From Dryococelus australis (taxonomy: Eukaryota > Arthropoda > Insecta > Phasmatodea > Phasmatidae), in NCBI GenBank assembly GCA_029891345.1, contig CM057005.1, forward strand, positions 63,143,260 to 63,207,259: a stretch of 64,000 nt of DNA, in the 5' to 3' direction. Both the position numbers and the translations under genes were made by a program. Shown here in pieces: positions 1-12,667 of the stretch (position 1 is the stretch's first letter; each line of letters starts with the position of its first letter). Below the pieces are notes generated by a model, which was given only the letters and a program-made list of their open reading frames with translations, searched no databases and was not told the DNA's origin.

Positions 1-1101
1 GGTTGTTGTTTTTTCTCCCCAGTATACAGAATATTTGCACAACTCCATTAAAGTGTTTCTCTTGGCATCTGTTAACTCAAACATCCTAAAATGAAACCTT
101 ACATGGCTACTTCAGAAAAATATATTCCTTGTAGTTTTTGAATAATTGTTATAACATATTTTCATACTTCGGAAAGTTAACAAAATAATCTGGTTAAAGT
201 TAAAGTTAGAATAAGAAAAAGTTAACTGCGTAAAGTTAGAAGTTAAAATCTACATAAATTAACTGATTAAAGTTTAAGTTGAAACAAAAAACTGATTACA
301 GTTACATACTAAAATCACAATTTACAGTCCCAGAGAAAGTTACCACAATTTGGTTCCTGGATGCTGAATCAGATAGGCCTACTTATTAAAATGATGAATT
401 AACAATCTTCTACAAAACTATTTGAAATAAAACTTTTAGATAAACTCTTACAGCACAACTTAGCATGAAACCAGACCAGTGCCAGTGATTACAAAAACAA
501 TCATGATGTGCAGCACGCTACACGAGGACCATCAACTGTGCAATTGTGATTTTTGCATAGTGAGAGATTGTATCGGTAGATAGCACGATGGCATCTTGCC
601 TACCTCACAATCACATTGAGTGTTACTAACGATGATCAATTCAGTGCATAACGTCAATGTATTAATCTATACAGGGTGAGTCATTTAAAGAGGCCTCGTG
701 GGATATGTGTGCAACAAAGCAAGGGAATGAGGAAATACAGACTACGGGGCCTCTTTTAAAGGACTCGCTCTGTATGTTGTGGTGTGCAACTTGTCAGCCA
801 TCAAATACATTGTGTGTTTTAAAGAAGTTTGTCAAGATACTAATGGAATTTGTATATATTTTGTTGTAATCTTCAGCCTTCAGGTGATTGTAAAGTTAAC
901 TAATATAAAATCCTTAACCAGATATTTTAAATGCTTAAAAGTTAATTAGTTTTAAAATTAACTAATTTGTTTAAAATCACACACTTTTTAACTATTAATT
1001 GTATTAGATAATTTTTTATTGTTAATCATAAGTATGCATATTTTCACTTGTAAATACTAGGATTATGTGCAACCTTAACACCTTTTCTCAATTTTTTTTA
1101 G
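1..1101 (+). other. htt intron, 3' part (AT-rich)
   Basis: This is AT-rich non-coding sequence upstream of the first visible huntingtin exon, ending in a pyrimidine-rich tract and an AG acceptor at 1100-1101. The 5' end of this intron lies outside the window. Repeated GTTAAAGTTAGA-like words occur around 190-300, and a small palindromic element sits at 669-775. I see nothing else in it. Confidence 0.7.
669..775. mobile_element. Short palindromic MITE-like element
   Basis: About 107 bp with imperfect terminal inverted repeats of roughly 30 bp. The left arm begins ATACAGGGTGAGTCATTTAA and the right arm, reverse complemented, begins ATACAGAGCGAGTCCTTTAA. Both arms continue into a shared AGAGGCC block. 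The loop has no coding potential. The transposon superfamily is not clear and no target duplication longer than 2 bp is evident. Confidence 0.55.
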
Positions 1102-1257
1102 GCACAATGGATTGATGAGTTTGCTGAATAAACTTGGTTCTCAATTCTATAATATGCCAACTTTGGAAGGAGAAGAAAGTAAGGCAGGCTTTAGTGTTAG
1201 CAGTATTCACTCTATCACTCTCGACAAAGCATGGTTCCTGGCACAAGTAAAACACAG
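1102..1257 (+). CDS. htt: huntingtin exon (first in window), GC donor
   Basis: Coding exon of huntingtin, a HEAT-repeat scaffold protein involved in vesicle transport and selective autophagy. It enters with one base completing a split codon and leaves with two bases of a codon. The reading includes HNGLMSLLNKLGSQF and SITLDKAWFLAQVK, which align with the vertebrate segment containing RLYSLLDRF and DKDWYVHLVKSQC. The acceptor AG is at 1100-1101. The donor is GCAAGT, not GT: the only nearby GT (1262) gives the wrong phase for the next exon. This begins the C-terminal HEAT domain region. The exon before it is outside the window. Confidence 0.88.
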
Positions 1258-1346
1258 GCAAGTAACACTGAAACTTTATTAGTTCCATTATAACATCAAT
1301 TTTTTCTTCAGTGTAAATAATGATGCATGGTGCATTTCTGCATCTT

Positions 1347-3498
1347 TGATGCACACTCTACACTCAACTTTGTCCCATCTTGGAAGCAATGTTCAACTCT
1401 TTGGGCAAGTTACTCCAAACAGTACTGAAGAGGCTGGACAAGTGCCTACAAGATACACTGGTGCAATGTTGGGTGAGATCACAGACACGCCAGTGTCAGT
1501 TTGTAGTGTTCACCAAGATTCTCCAAGAAACGTCATATCAACACCCCCCCGCACACAAGATTTTATTGCCTGACTGAGCCACCGCTCCCTCCAACCATGG
1601 CCACGAAGTTCCACTGCAAGCTAAGAGAGGGCAGCATCCATTTTACTTGCACCCTGTGGCAGAGATAAGGGATGATAGTGCCACATCGGCACTTTTGAAT
1701 TTTCGACTCTTGTGACTGAGGCTATCACCTCCCGCACCCCTGGCCATCTAAAACCCTGTATGAGATTAGTATAAAACAGCTGGGGCGACCAGCAAAAGAC
1801 AGTCCCTGGTCCTCTATCACTCTTGTACAGGGCCAGAGGAAGCCATCGGCAGTCCATGCTTGCCGGTACGCCCGCAGATTCCACCTCTCTTCTTGGGCCA
1901 GAATTTGACTACCAGTGAAGACACCCCGACCAGAAGCCTTCTGTATGTATTGTAGACTCTTAGCAGCTTCTGGGATACTGGACCCTCTAATGGCTCATGA
2001 AGATCTCTGCTCCTTCCTTATCACCTCCTGGTATAGAACCCAGAACTGGTAACTGTCGTCACTAAGTCCTTTCAGGACCTTGTGCCCACTGGATGGTGCT
2101 GGCATTGATGACACTACCTCTCTGGTAGTTGTCTACTTCTGGTTCCATTAGAACAACTGATAGCTAGTTAGGAGCAGATTGTAAATTACTTAATTCTATC
2201 CATGTCTATTGCCTAATTCCCAATCAGATTACAACCAGGTCGCCTTCACCTGTAAATGCGCAGGTTAAAAACTTCTGCGTCAAAGTAAGTTAGACTAGGA
2301 GGTATTAAAGGACCACTGTGTTACATTACATACTCAATGTAATACTTGATTACTAACTATTTTTTGTGTGCTCATTTCTTGTATCTCATTGTTGTTTTCC
2401 TATGTAGTTTCAGCCCACTAAAGTGAAGCCAGCAGACAAGGCACTAAGACAAATACCCACACGTTTATAGGTCACCCGAGCTCTGCTGACTGGTAGAATT
2501 CGGTAGAGCCTATATTACTAGCAACTTCTCCATGAGATGAATCAAACAGACTTAGCTATTCCATACTCCGCCACCGCTCTTCATGGGGTCGGAAGGGAGC
2601 TGGAATTAGCCTGGATTGATTGACCCCCTGTGGATACTACACCTGGGTATTCCTGTCAAACAGCTTGATCACCTTCTACCGCTCTGCCCACCACTCCTCA
2701 AGGGGCCAGGTGAAACGAGAAAATGGTACCATTCCTGCCTGGGAGACCGTGAACTACTCAGAACAACACTTTAGGGAACTGCAGCGCCGGCTCTACTTTC
2801 GCGAGGCAAAGTTGCACCCTTAATTTCCCATGCCATGCCACCCGGAAGGAAGGTAGGCAGAAAAAGTTAAGAAGGGCAGCTTGCGTTTCCGTAACTAGCT
2901 TGCCTTGCAACTCTAAGCCCACAGTTGCACTTAGCACTTCCACTGAGTAGGGCCGAGTTCATACCGCCCACCCTACTGAGAGGCCTCACCCCTCAGAACT
3001 GCAAACTCCTTTATTTCTGTCCTTAATCAAGTTCGAAGGCACCCCTCATCCTGTGGTAGAGGCCCTCGTAGGGTGCATAGAACCTTCACTAGGGATCACA
3101 AACCTTTGGGTCTGTGGTCACCTTCATCAACCTTCAGCAGTCGGCAGTCATCAAGAAAGCCAAAACGCTTCACCATCTGCGAGCATCCAAGGCACACACC
3201 AGCCCGCTCCACTCCAGGAAAAGTGTCTCCAGCTGAGACCACATGAGCAGAAGACCAGCATACCTCAAAGTAAAAGTGTGATCAAGGGTCAGCCAGCTTG
3301 TAGAACTGTGACAGCGGTTCTAGACTTTGTGCGCCTAAAACAGGCCACCAGACATGTCCTATACACTGGCCATGTGCCAGTTACACATTAAGGTGCCCCA
3401 TGTACATCCTGATTCTGGCATCACAAGTTAAAACTGTGAGAGTGACTAAGAAGTTATCTTCCTATCTCGAACATTATGTGACCAGTGTCAGTGTAACT
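1347..3498 (+). mobile_element. LTR of gypsy-like family (copy A)
   Basis: GC-richer block inside the first intron. It shares ordered segments with other copies: the 5' block with CAACTTTGTCCCATC and GTGCCTACA (1370-1450), the block with AGGTCGCCTTCACCTG (about 2235), the GGATCACAAACCTTTGGGTC block (about 3090) and a decayed CCAGTGTCAGTGTAACT end that matches the end of copy B. No coding sequence is recognisable, and the open frames within it are broken and unlike known proteins. I interpret it as a solo LTR. The exact ends are approximate because the TGACG terminus has drifted to TGATGC. Confidence 0.6.
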
Positions 3499-3869
3499 TT
3501 CAACCCCAAATGTTTAAAGTAATTGTTTGACGTGACTGGCCCCAATCAATAATTGTTGTTTAGTCGTACTACCCTTGGGAACACATCAATATAAAATATT
3601 AATGATAAGACAGAATTACAAAAGCACAAACAAATGTCTCGTACAACTATTTTCTTGCCCTCTCTTTCTTGCCTCTTTCCTAAACACTTTCTTCCCCTTA
3701 TTTTATGAAAATTATTTTCTTTCGTCAAATAAAACCACTTTAGATTGATGCCTAATATACTTAACATGGAAAAATAAAGGAAGTAGTACAGGAGACCTGG
3801 GAAACTGAGTTTCTTTAACGAGGATTTTAGTTACCTTCCTATTTGCAGGGTCCTGCGGTCCGAATTGGC

Positions 3870-5485
3870 AGCTCAGTTAACTTTTAAAACCATGGAAGTC
3901 GGACGAGTGGCATTTAGCGAGAACTGCCTTATTATGGGCGCCCCAATAGGATCGCATGACAGCTGGTAAGGCCTATTTTGGGGGTGTAGCTAGAAGGGGC
4001 AACAGTGGTCAGGGTTCATTATACCAGGTGTCTCTAGATGCTGGGCGGCGGGCACTGGGTTCCAGGAGTGTGCAGGGACACAGGTGGCCAGTTACAAAAG
4101 GCTGCCTTTTCTCGGTCCTGAGTACACCCTGGGGTGTTAGGCTCTGGTTCACCAGATTGTGTAGTCTGAGCCCATGTGATCTCGTCTGCCTTTTTCTGGC
4201 CCACTCAGTGATGGGGCATTTAGGAAAAAATAGCTGATTAGCAGATTCACTGGGTGTCCTGGAGGTGCAGGCACAACCGTAAAGGTCGTTTAATATTATG
4301 TAGCAACGCGGGGGAGGACAGGTTCTGGTGTTGTCTGCCCAGGAAGTAATCTACTTTTCCTGAGGCCTGTGCCTTAAGGTAAACCCCTGCCAAAGTCCTA
4401 TTTATCGATCAGCCCCACAGAGTGCGCTTCACAGTGGATGGTGCTCTTGCCTATAACGACTTGGAGAGAGGGCCCTCTGATCCCCCTCTGACAAATTGAG
4501 TGAGCAGTGTCACTAGCTACAGACCTCAACTGCCCCTCGGGGTTCACAGCGTTCCCCAAGTAATGACCCTATGGCTCTCAGTAAGCGGCGTGACCAGATT
4601 GTAGCCTGAAACAGTTGTAGTGACGTGTTTGTTCTCTTCAACCCTCAGGAGCCTCAGAGAAAGGTTCTCTCTCCCCTTGTCACAATGGTGCTAGAAAGCA
4701 GCATGACCAGCCAGCACTAGACACCAATCATGGACGAGGGGGGAGCATACTTCAGTGGGGACTTGGTTGGTATCTCTATCTTTGCATCCATGTGCGCACC
4801 TGGAAGTAAAGTGGATATGCACAGAAGGCAAATTGGGTAAGGGAGATATAAGCAAAAGAGAATGATATTACCAGTAGGAATTGGACAGACATATATCTCC
4901 GATCTGTACCTGCTAACATCTGATGGACAAGAGACGAAGTTTGCCAAGCTGTTTGCTGCAGGGTGCCCAAGATATTGGTCAAAGTTCAGAGCAATAGAGA
5001 CCCTGGTATAACTATGCCTGGTGTGGACGAGATACGTGGCCAACACTCGAAGCAAGGAGAATGCTCCGCGACAAGCGTTTCTTCCTAGTGTGTTGAGGAA
5101 CACAAGTTCTGATAATAGTAACGTTATATGCTAAGTCTATCTGCTACTGCTGTAGGCAAGCTGTATGGCAAGCGTGGCAAGATAGCGAGAGTTGCAGAAG
5201 ATGCTCTGGTCAGAACTGCTTGTGAACTTCCCCTGATGCACTGCAACCATACGTGTTTGGAACCTGCCAGTCAGGGTAAGGCAAACGAGTAGGTGGATCC
5301 ACCCATTCAGACTGGAGCGCTGCTTCGTGCGAATTGCCGGCCTCCTAGCCAGCAAGAGATTCACTCGCTTGTGAATAGGAACAGGACAGAGGTGAAATGA
5401 GCAGAGGCACTCTGTGCTACACTATGCTAGGGTGAGTACCAGAGTCTGAGGCTTGGATACTTAACAGACAGCGCTCGTGACGCAT
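3870..5485 (-). mobile_element. Probable LTR fragment of the same family (minus)
   Basis: GC-richer patch between AT-rich intron stretches. Its right edge, read on the minus strand, starts TGATGCGTCACG, close to the 5' terminus of the 53995-54752 copy (TGACGCATCACG). The interior is too diverged for me to align block by block, so membership rests on the terminus and base composition. No gene is recognisable. The flanks 3499-3869 and 5486-5638 are AT-rich and featureless. Confidence 0.35.
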
Positions 5486-5638
5486 CAACATAATTGAAGT
5501 TGTATTTTACTATCAGCTTCTTGTGTTAGTATAACCATTATTAATTAATGACTGTATTTGTGGCTAAAAAATTACTAGTAGTTACTTTGAATTAAGTTTA
5601 CATTTCATAACTTCATTAAAAAATTTGCTAGTATGAAC

Positions 5639-7522
5639 TGATGCCTGATGCTTTACTGACCCATAGTAAACAACTTTGTCTCATCTATGAATATCAACCA
5701 GGGTGCCTACAGGTTACGTCCCTTGTTGCGGGGACTAATACAGACGTCAGTATTGTACTGTTCGCCACCCGCAGTCAGAAAGCCACGCCACCCCCTCAGA
5801 AGATGAGTAATCCAGCGGCAGAAACCACCTTCTATGGTCAATTAATTAAAGAGCACACCAAGGGATGGCGCCACCACCGCTCCGTCCACCTAGCAGAAGC
5901 TGCTAGCAGACAACCCTTGGCTCCACCTCTAGCAGATAACTTGACCCCCATCCCAGCAGCCTGGGCGAGGGTGGCCCAGCAGCTACTTATACATGTGCGC
6001 TGCCCAGAAACGTTATTTGTTTGCCTGCTCTTCTCAGAGCAGCACAGCCCCGACGGCTTGCTTACCACCGCATGTGTTGGAGCTCCCTGTTGACCTCAAT
6101 GTCTCCCAGACAATCAGCTGTTCAGCAGCAACTCCAATGCCTTCCAGACCTTCGAGAGGATCTCCACCAGCAGACCACTGGTAACTGCAAATCCCACTAC
6201 CCTTCAGGAAGTGGGTTCCCTAAGTCCCTTCAGGACATGGAACAGAATAGATAGGGTCAGTTATCTAGCTGCCTAGTCTGATCTGCTTTCCATCTTAGAA
6301 CCAGGTCCCCTTCACTTGGCACGTGTGTAGTTAGTACTTCCTGTCTGCTTGAGGTAGTTAGGAGGTAGTGCGGGCCACCGTGACTATTCCTCTTAGGAAT
6401 AAAACACAAGTTCATTTCTTTGGGTGACTTAGCTACTCCACATAAGCACCATGCCCAACAGAAAGAAACTGGATTTTGCCAACTGATTTTACTGCACCTA
6501 GTGTAGGACTGCGAACTCCCCCTTCAGGAACTCTTAGATCGAACAACACACACGCTCAACGGCCACCCAGTGTACCAAAAGGCAGAGCCAGAACCATTCG
6601 AAAGACAACACATAATGAGGCTTGTCAACCAGGCCAGTTTATACTCCGTCCACCACGCTGGTGTGTCGCCGGAGGGAGTATTTAACTTAATCTGTGGGTC
6701 TGACTCCCTATGGGCCCACACCCACAGTTGTCATCGACGACTCAGAGAAAATCCACCTCTATAACTACCATGCTGTTTGTGTCGCCGGTTGGGGAGACGG
6801 TACGGCTTTGCTTCGGCTGTGGCCGAACACTATAGCTAGGGACTTTTGTTGCCTGCTCCCCTCTCGCAAGGCCGGTAGTAGTACCCTTCCATGCCTTACA
6901 CCAAAATAGTTGGGAAGGAGTTGCAGAAGAGAGAGGCTGCTACCGCCTACAAATCTACCTGGAGCTGCACCCCATCCTCTTCGGCATTCTGCCACGATAA
7001 CCCCTGGGACCAAGCTCACGCCGCCCGTCAGCTGGAGAAGCCTCACCTCACAGCTCTCTTGCCTTCTTGTTCGCAGCCGCCAAGAAGACTCCAGGGAAAC
7101 CCCACCCAATTGTCACAGCCATCCTTCAAGGAGAAGAGGTACCTCTTGGTATCACTAACCCTTGGTTCAGATGGCCAAGGAGCACCAGCCCGGCAAGAAA
7201 CCACACCAGCTTTGGCAGCCGTAGCACCACCAGGATATCCAGCTTCTCCGGCTACCACAACAGCTGCCAACAAGTCACAACTGGTGCAGCAATTCACCTG
7301 AACCAACGCCACTTCAGGTAAACCTATGGCTGCGAGTCACTCAACCCGTCAGATTGCCCAACCAGCCATTGACTTTGTTCCTACATGCAAAGCTATACTG
7401 GTCGAGCCCCATCCTGCCATTAAGTGAAGGCGGCCATCAACCCCGTGTGACTGACGTGCACACCCAAAACTATTCCCGACAGTGACTGCGCCATTAGCTG
7501 TTCCCAAGCCAGTCACGTGTCA
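5639..7522 (+). mobile_element. Solo LTR of gypsy-like family (copy B)
   Basis: About 1.88 kb, starting TGATGCCTGATGC (decayed TGACGYGTGACG) and ending AGTCACGTGTCA. Internal blocks occur in the same order as the other copies: the GTGCCTACAGGTTACGTCCC block (about 5700), GGTCCCCTTCACTTGG (about 6305) and GAAGAGGTACCTCTTGG followed by ATCACTAACCCTTGGTTC (about 7130). There is no primer-binding site or gag next to it, so it is best read as a solo LTR. No target duplication is clear. Short overlapping open frames here are not supported as genes. Confidence 0.65.
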
Positions 7523-7749
7523 TAACTTTTTTTTTTCCATAGTGTTAATGCTAGTTGCTGTACATTTTTTATATTAGGATTATATTGAAAGAATTTAAAC
7601 TTCTTTATGTATGATTATGAATGTGTGTGTGGTTTTTTGTGTGAGCTATGTGTGTAGATGCTTGTGTTACCCTTTGTTTTATGCTGTTTGGGTTTTTGAA
7701 GGAGTTTTTATGCAAAAAATTACATTACGTATGTTGTGCAATATTTTAG

Positions 7750-7900
7750 ATGTTGCCAGAAAGGTGTCTCGGGAATGGATTCAGCACAGCTGTTGAGCAA
7801 GTTAGACTATGATGAAATTCTTAGTGTGTTCAGCTGTGAAAACTTCAACATTTCAATTTTGCAAGATTGCCTTCAATTGGCAACACAGATCACACTTCAG
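7750..7900 (+). CDS. htt: huntingtin exon
   Basis: The acceptor AG at 7748-7749 is preceded by ATATTTT, and the donor is CAG|GTACAT. The first base completes the arginine codon split from the previous exon, giving VKHR-CCQKG, which parallels VKSQCWTRS of the vertebrate protein. It continues SGMDSAQLLSKLDYDEI and FNISILQDCLQLATQITLQ, matching the LNRIP...FNLSLLAPCLSLG segment. It ends in phase 0. No stop or indel is present. Confidence 0.9.
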
Positions 7901-8174
7901 GTACATTAGTTTATTTTTTCTCTCATTTTTTGATGTTGGATTGACAAGATAAAGTTAGCTTGCGAGTTCATGTTACCCATGAAATGTTGTTCTTAGTTTT
8001 TTGCATGTTTCATTTTGCATTTTTTGTTCACCTAGTGACCTTATGGTTTACAGTAATTTATGCCTCTTCAGATATGAACAAGAGAGATTGTCTTTTTGTA
8101 ATTAATTACCATATGGTGCATTTAGTATGAGAGACAATGGCCTTTGTGGTGTGCCATGAAAACCCTTATTACGT

Positions 8175-11100
8175 TGACGCGTGACGCTCTGTGGCGAGAG
8201 GTAGGCACATCATAGCGTCTAATGTTTTTGGTGGGTTCTAGGACAGACGCACCCTGAGGGTGAGGTTTAGGACGCTAGTCCTTACGTGGTACTGGAGCGC
8301 GTCCGGTATATACCATTTGTACCCAAAAGGAAGACCACCATGAATCTAATAGGACCCCTTCTTAAAATAATATTTTTGAGGGAAAAATATTTAAACTTGA
8401 ATTCAAGTCTACCCCTGTGAATGTTGAAAGTATTTTTGCATGAATTTATGACAAACCCTTCAAGAAGAAATGCTATTATATGAATAATATGATATATTTT
8501 ATTTACTTTCAAAGAAAAGCCTATCACAATGAAATAGGTGTGTGTAACCTGCAATTGCATGCCAATTTTGGAGGACTAACTGCTACCTGAATAATAATTA
8601 TGAATTGAAGCCCGTAGTAATTTTATGCATGCAACACAAACTTAAATACTGGACTAGCAGTGTCGCACATGTATAGTATTTGTGCCTAGGTTTTGAATTG
8701 AAAAAGACCCCGAATTGTAGACTACCCCTGATTTTTTATATTCTTTTTCTGTCAAAAAACCTAGTCTTCCTTTTTGGTTCATACGGTAACACTGGTCTGG
8801 TTGCTTTGTGGCAAGGTACGAATTCTGGTATGGTGAGAACTACCTTGCGTTTTAGCAGGACCACTCTTGTGGGTTTACCTGAGCGATGTGTAACCTGTGG
8901 AGTCTGTCAGACCTGCGGTGGCTCAGTTGTGTTTGCGCTAGTGTGTTGGATTGAACTGGCAGAGGAGGCGTGCAGGCTCTCGTGAGTGTCGACTCTCACT
9001 GGGGTCGGCTCAGCAATTGGGATTACCCTAAAGCGTGGATTGGCGATCCCGTGGGATTTGTCTTGACCACTCAGATACGCAGCAAACACGGGGTGTGTGT
9101 CTCCAGGTAGCTTGACAGATGCTGTGAAGAGGTCCGGGGGGAGACTCTAGCGTGGTTGGTCTCTCCAAGCGGCGGATCGCTTGAGCCTCTCACGGCAGGA
9201 GGTGCGTGAGTGTGGCAAGGAAGGGGTTAAGTTCCTGCTGGTGCTCAGAGGCAGCGTTTGCCTGTTTAACCCACTCTCTGATACCACTCTGACAGGAGTA
9301 GGGCAGGAAGACAGAATCACTACTATCAAAACCCGTTGAAGTGGAGGAGGCGATGTGTGGTCTTCTACAGGTGTACAACCACGTACCGTCTCTGCCAACA
9401 GAGTGTGGTTTCTATTGCAGTATTTGGTGCAAGAAGCATGATGAATACTGAGAGTCAGGTCTCACTGGTGAACAGTCCCAATACGTGGGTGAGTGCCTCC
9501 GGAGGCTGAGTCACCTCAGACCCTGAAAAGTACTCCTTCTGGCACAAACAGTGCGGTGGGAATAGCAATATCTCCAAGGTGACAAGCTAACCCCAAGAGT
9601 CAGAGTACCTAGTGTCGGGGCTCTAACATTTCGCACACCATGGTACACAGAAAGGGTGGCAGCCCAGGCTGCTTTTGGGTACTCTACTAGTGTGTGGCAG
9701 TTCGAGCAAATCTCCCGGTCATCTGCTATTGCTCCAACGGGCCTGATGTGTACAGGAAGAGGTACTAAGACTATGGAAAAGATACCCTTGAGTTGATTTA
9801 AAGCTTGTTTATTCCCCTGAGGGATATAAACAAGGGGGTGTTGCATACCTCGTAACATCAAGAGCTTAATGGAAGCTGCTACACATTGACAGGTGACCTA
9901 TTCCTAGGCTAACGGGGTAGGTAGATGAAGTACTATTAAAATAACTTAAAACTTCACTATGCTACTATGCTTGGCTTGCCCTGAAGGGGCTGGAAGTGTG
10001 TGTGTTTTAGACGTAGACAACGGCAGGAGTCTTCGGCACCAGGAGTGCTGTGAAGACAAGGTAGTTTGGAGATGATATTCTGCACCGGAGGGCGGTGAAG
10101 ACCAGGGAGCTAATGGGTTTTCGGCACAAGTGTGCAGTGAAGGAACAACAGACTGGTGGTTAAGGGACAGGCCTCGGTATTTATACTCTTCTTGGGTTCT
10201 CCCTTCGTAGGTTGTGGAGGGGGTGGCAGCTGTAAAGTGGTGCTTGATCCTCTGGGCGTGTGATGTTGCCGGCAGGCGCTTGATCCAAGTTGCAATCGGC
10301 GATCATACTATTGCAGGGCTGCCATCAGCTCTGAAGCTGAAATACTAGTTCTTTTATACAAAATTCCTGTAGAATCCTGGAATCATTGGGTCAAATCCTG
10401 TAAAATTCTAGGAATTCAAAAAAATTGGCAAATTACAGAAAAAAAATTGGATATGAAGAACATTTAGATATTTAATGTAATTGTTTTTGTTTGGAATGTA
10501 CAAACCATGGTAATTCTTTTCTCCACTCATAATTATAATTTTGTTTATACAACAACCGTATAGGCGATAATAGTTTGAGAGATTTTACAAGCTATTTAAA
10601 CATTAGTTATGGTGTCTCAAGTATACAACGTAGTCGAGATTTAAAAGATTGCAAGAAATTATTTTGTACATACTGCATGTGGCATTTGCCTGCCTACTAG
10701 GCATGAAGTCCGGTACTACTGTCATGGCTCGTCAGAAGGTGCAGCACACTTCCACGAGTTTACTTGTTGGAACGGTGGCCCAGGGTGGATTCTGACCCAC
10801 CTTTGGTGTCTGCTGGTGGCCGCTACTGCTGGCTCTGGAATGTGGTGCACTGGTGACGCTGGAGGTTGCCTGGTAGCTCCCAAACCAGGGGTTGGTGATA
10901 TTGTGTGAGATGTCCTCACCTCGGCGGATGGCTGTTACCTGTGGATGTGATTTTGCGACGGTCTTGACGAGCGCAGGAAATAATGATGTGGGAGTAGCTG
11001 GAAGGTGAGGCCTCTCTAGCTTGCGGGTGGCAAGAGCTTGTTCCTGTGGGATTATGCTGTGAAGTGCAGGTATGGCAGGGTTTCAACTCTGCTTAGCTTT

Positions 11101-12667
11101 GGAGTTAGTAGCTGCCGTTCTTTCTTTCCACTGAATACCCTTTCTCTGAGTATAAGGTATCAAGGAAAGGAACTACAACTAGCCTCGACAAGGTGAATCA
11201 TGTAGCGAAGTCCCAAGTGGTGTGTATTACCAAGATTGAAGCCGAATAGGCAAGAGTCGTATCCTGTGCTCCTTCGTTTGGCACTGTTAAGTGCTATGGA
11301 TACAAAGCGTTTGGTTTCCTCTAGCTGCTCGTCAACGAGACTTGCGTGTGGTTTCCAAAATTGGTCAGTTGACCAGAACCAAACTCTTACTCCCTCCGGT
11401 ATAGTTCAGTGCAGTGGACAGAGTATAGGCTGGTCTGGCTGGCTAGCCACCTTAAGGAGGTCTTGCTAATGGTGAAGGCTGTACAGTGCTATACCATAGA
11501 GGGTACAGCAAGGTTGGCTGTCTAATGGGGGTGTGATACGAAACTGGAAGTCTCCTCCTGCCTCACTCTGAAGAACTTGTGGATACATAGAAAAACACAT
11601 TAACTCAATGAAGTGATAACAATTAGTAAGTGCAAATACGTATATATTCCTGATAGGATATATGCGGTGACCCGGAAGTTATCCTATGTGAATCCAGGTG
11701 AAGGAGATCTGGTCCTGCCTGAACTAGAAAAAGGTGATTTTGCTAGGTAGGTAAAGGTTAACTGTCTCTAACTAGTCTAATCTGTTGTCTAGAAGGGATT
11801 GTTGACGACTACTACCAGAAATGGTAGTGGTGAGGTATTGCCATCACCAGGAGATAAGGCAAGCATAAGGTGTCCTGAAGGGACAGTGGTCAACGATTAC
11901 TAGAGGTGTAGTGTCTGCGCAATTGCTGTTAGCAGCAGGTAAGGCAAGAGGGTTGACTATGTCTTCAGGAGCTGTTGCTGAAGAGTTACCAGTAGGACGA
12001 GAAGGCGTTCTTGCAGTTGCTGAAGAGCTTCTAGTGGGTCGTGAGGACCTGGTGACTTCTTCTGGCACTGTTAAGCGCAGTGGAAGAAGTGATGCTGAGT
12101 TATTTCCTTCTAGTACAGTTCAGCACGGTGGGAGGAACAAGACGAACTGGTAAGGTCTTGAGGATCTGGTGGCTTCCTCTGGCACTGGTCAGCGTGGTAG
12201 AGGAAGCAAGGCGTACTGATGTTCTGTGAATAGCAAATGGACTTATATACTCCTTGTCCATGGGCCCTCTGAGGTGCAGGTCCGGGGGTGGTGAGCGCTA
12301 CCCTGTGAGCTGTCTGCTAGCGTTGTCTGCTGCTGTGATTTTCTGCTGAGACAGCACAGGTTATATACTAGTGGTGCCATACCTTGGCGCTCCGTAGAAC
12401 TATGTGGCTTTGGGCGGGCTCTGCCGCTTGGCTGATAGTACAATCTTACTTCGGGGAGGTTGACGTGACGTCTGATAAAAAAATGTAGAGTGAACATTAA
12501 TGGTTGGACGGACGTGTCTGTAATAATGCTCTGTATTGCAAGGGTTTACCCTGTAGGCACGTGACCTACCCTTATTACTGTTCTAACCCCATCTTAGTGA
12601 AGTGCAGGCACGTCCAGATGAGGCAAAGTCAAGCTTGTCGTACTATCAGGAAATACGTCACGTGTCA
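8175..12667 (-). mobile_element. LTR of gypsy-like family (copy C, minus, with insertion)
   Basis: Bounded by TGACGCGTGACG on the left and GTCACGTGTCA on the right, the inverted-repeat termini of the family. On the minus strand it reads the same blocks in order: GACTTTGCCTCATCTGG with GTGCCTACAGG near 12600, CTCCTTCACCTGG near 11700, and CACGGGATCGCCAATCC near 9050. The 4.5 kb length is partly due to an unrelated repeat inserted at about 8290-8560 and to extra material around 9100-11600. No gag or pol is recognised. Coding-length frames within it have no supportable identity. Confidence 0.5.
8290..8560 (-). repeat. Interspersed repeat family X, copy 1
   Basis: About 270 bp closely similar to 40030-40290, in the same orientation. 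Shared words include TTGAATTCAAGTCTACCCCTGTGAA, TATTTTTGCATGAATTTATGACAAACCCTTC and CAAAGAAAAGCCTATCACAATGAAATAGGTGTGTGTAACCTG (written here in short pieces). The element class is not recognised. The orientation given is arbitrary. Confidence 0.6.

Noticed and set aside
4717..5103. 128-codon minus-strand open frame
   Set aside because: It lies in repeat-like sequence, has no recognisable domain and overlaps another frame on the same strand. Probably chance.
5641..6093. 150-codon open frame
   Set aside because: It starts at the LTR terminus and covers LTR blocks shared with non-coding copies in which the frame is broken.
6891..7301. 136-codon open frame rich in Pro, Ser and Ala
   Set aside because: GC-rich LTR interior, with long frames on both strands. 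The equivalent blocks in copies C and H are not open in the same way.
8680..8985. 101-codon open frame
   Set aside because: It crosses the boundary between an inserted repeat and LTR sequence, so it cannot be a single gene.
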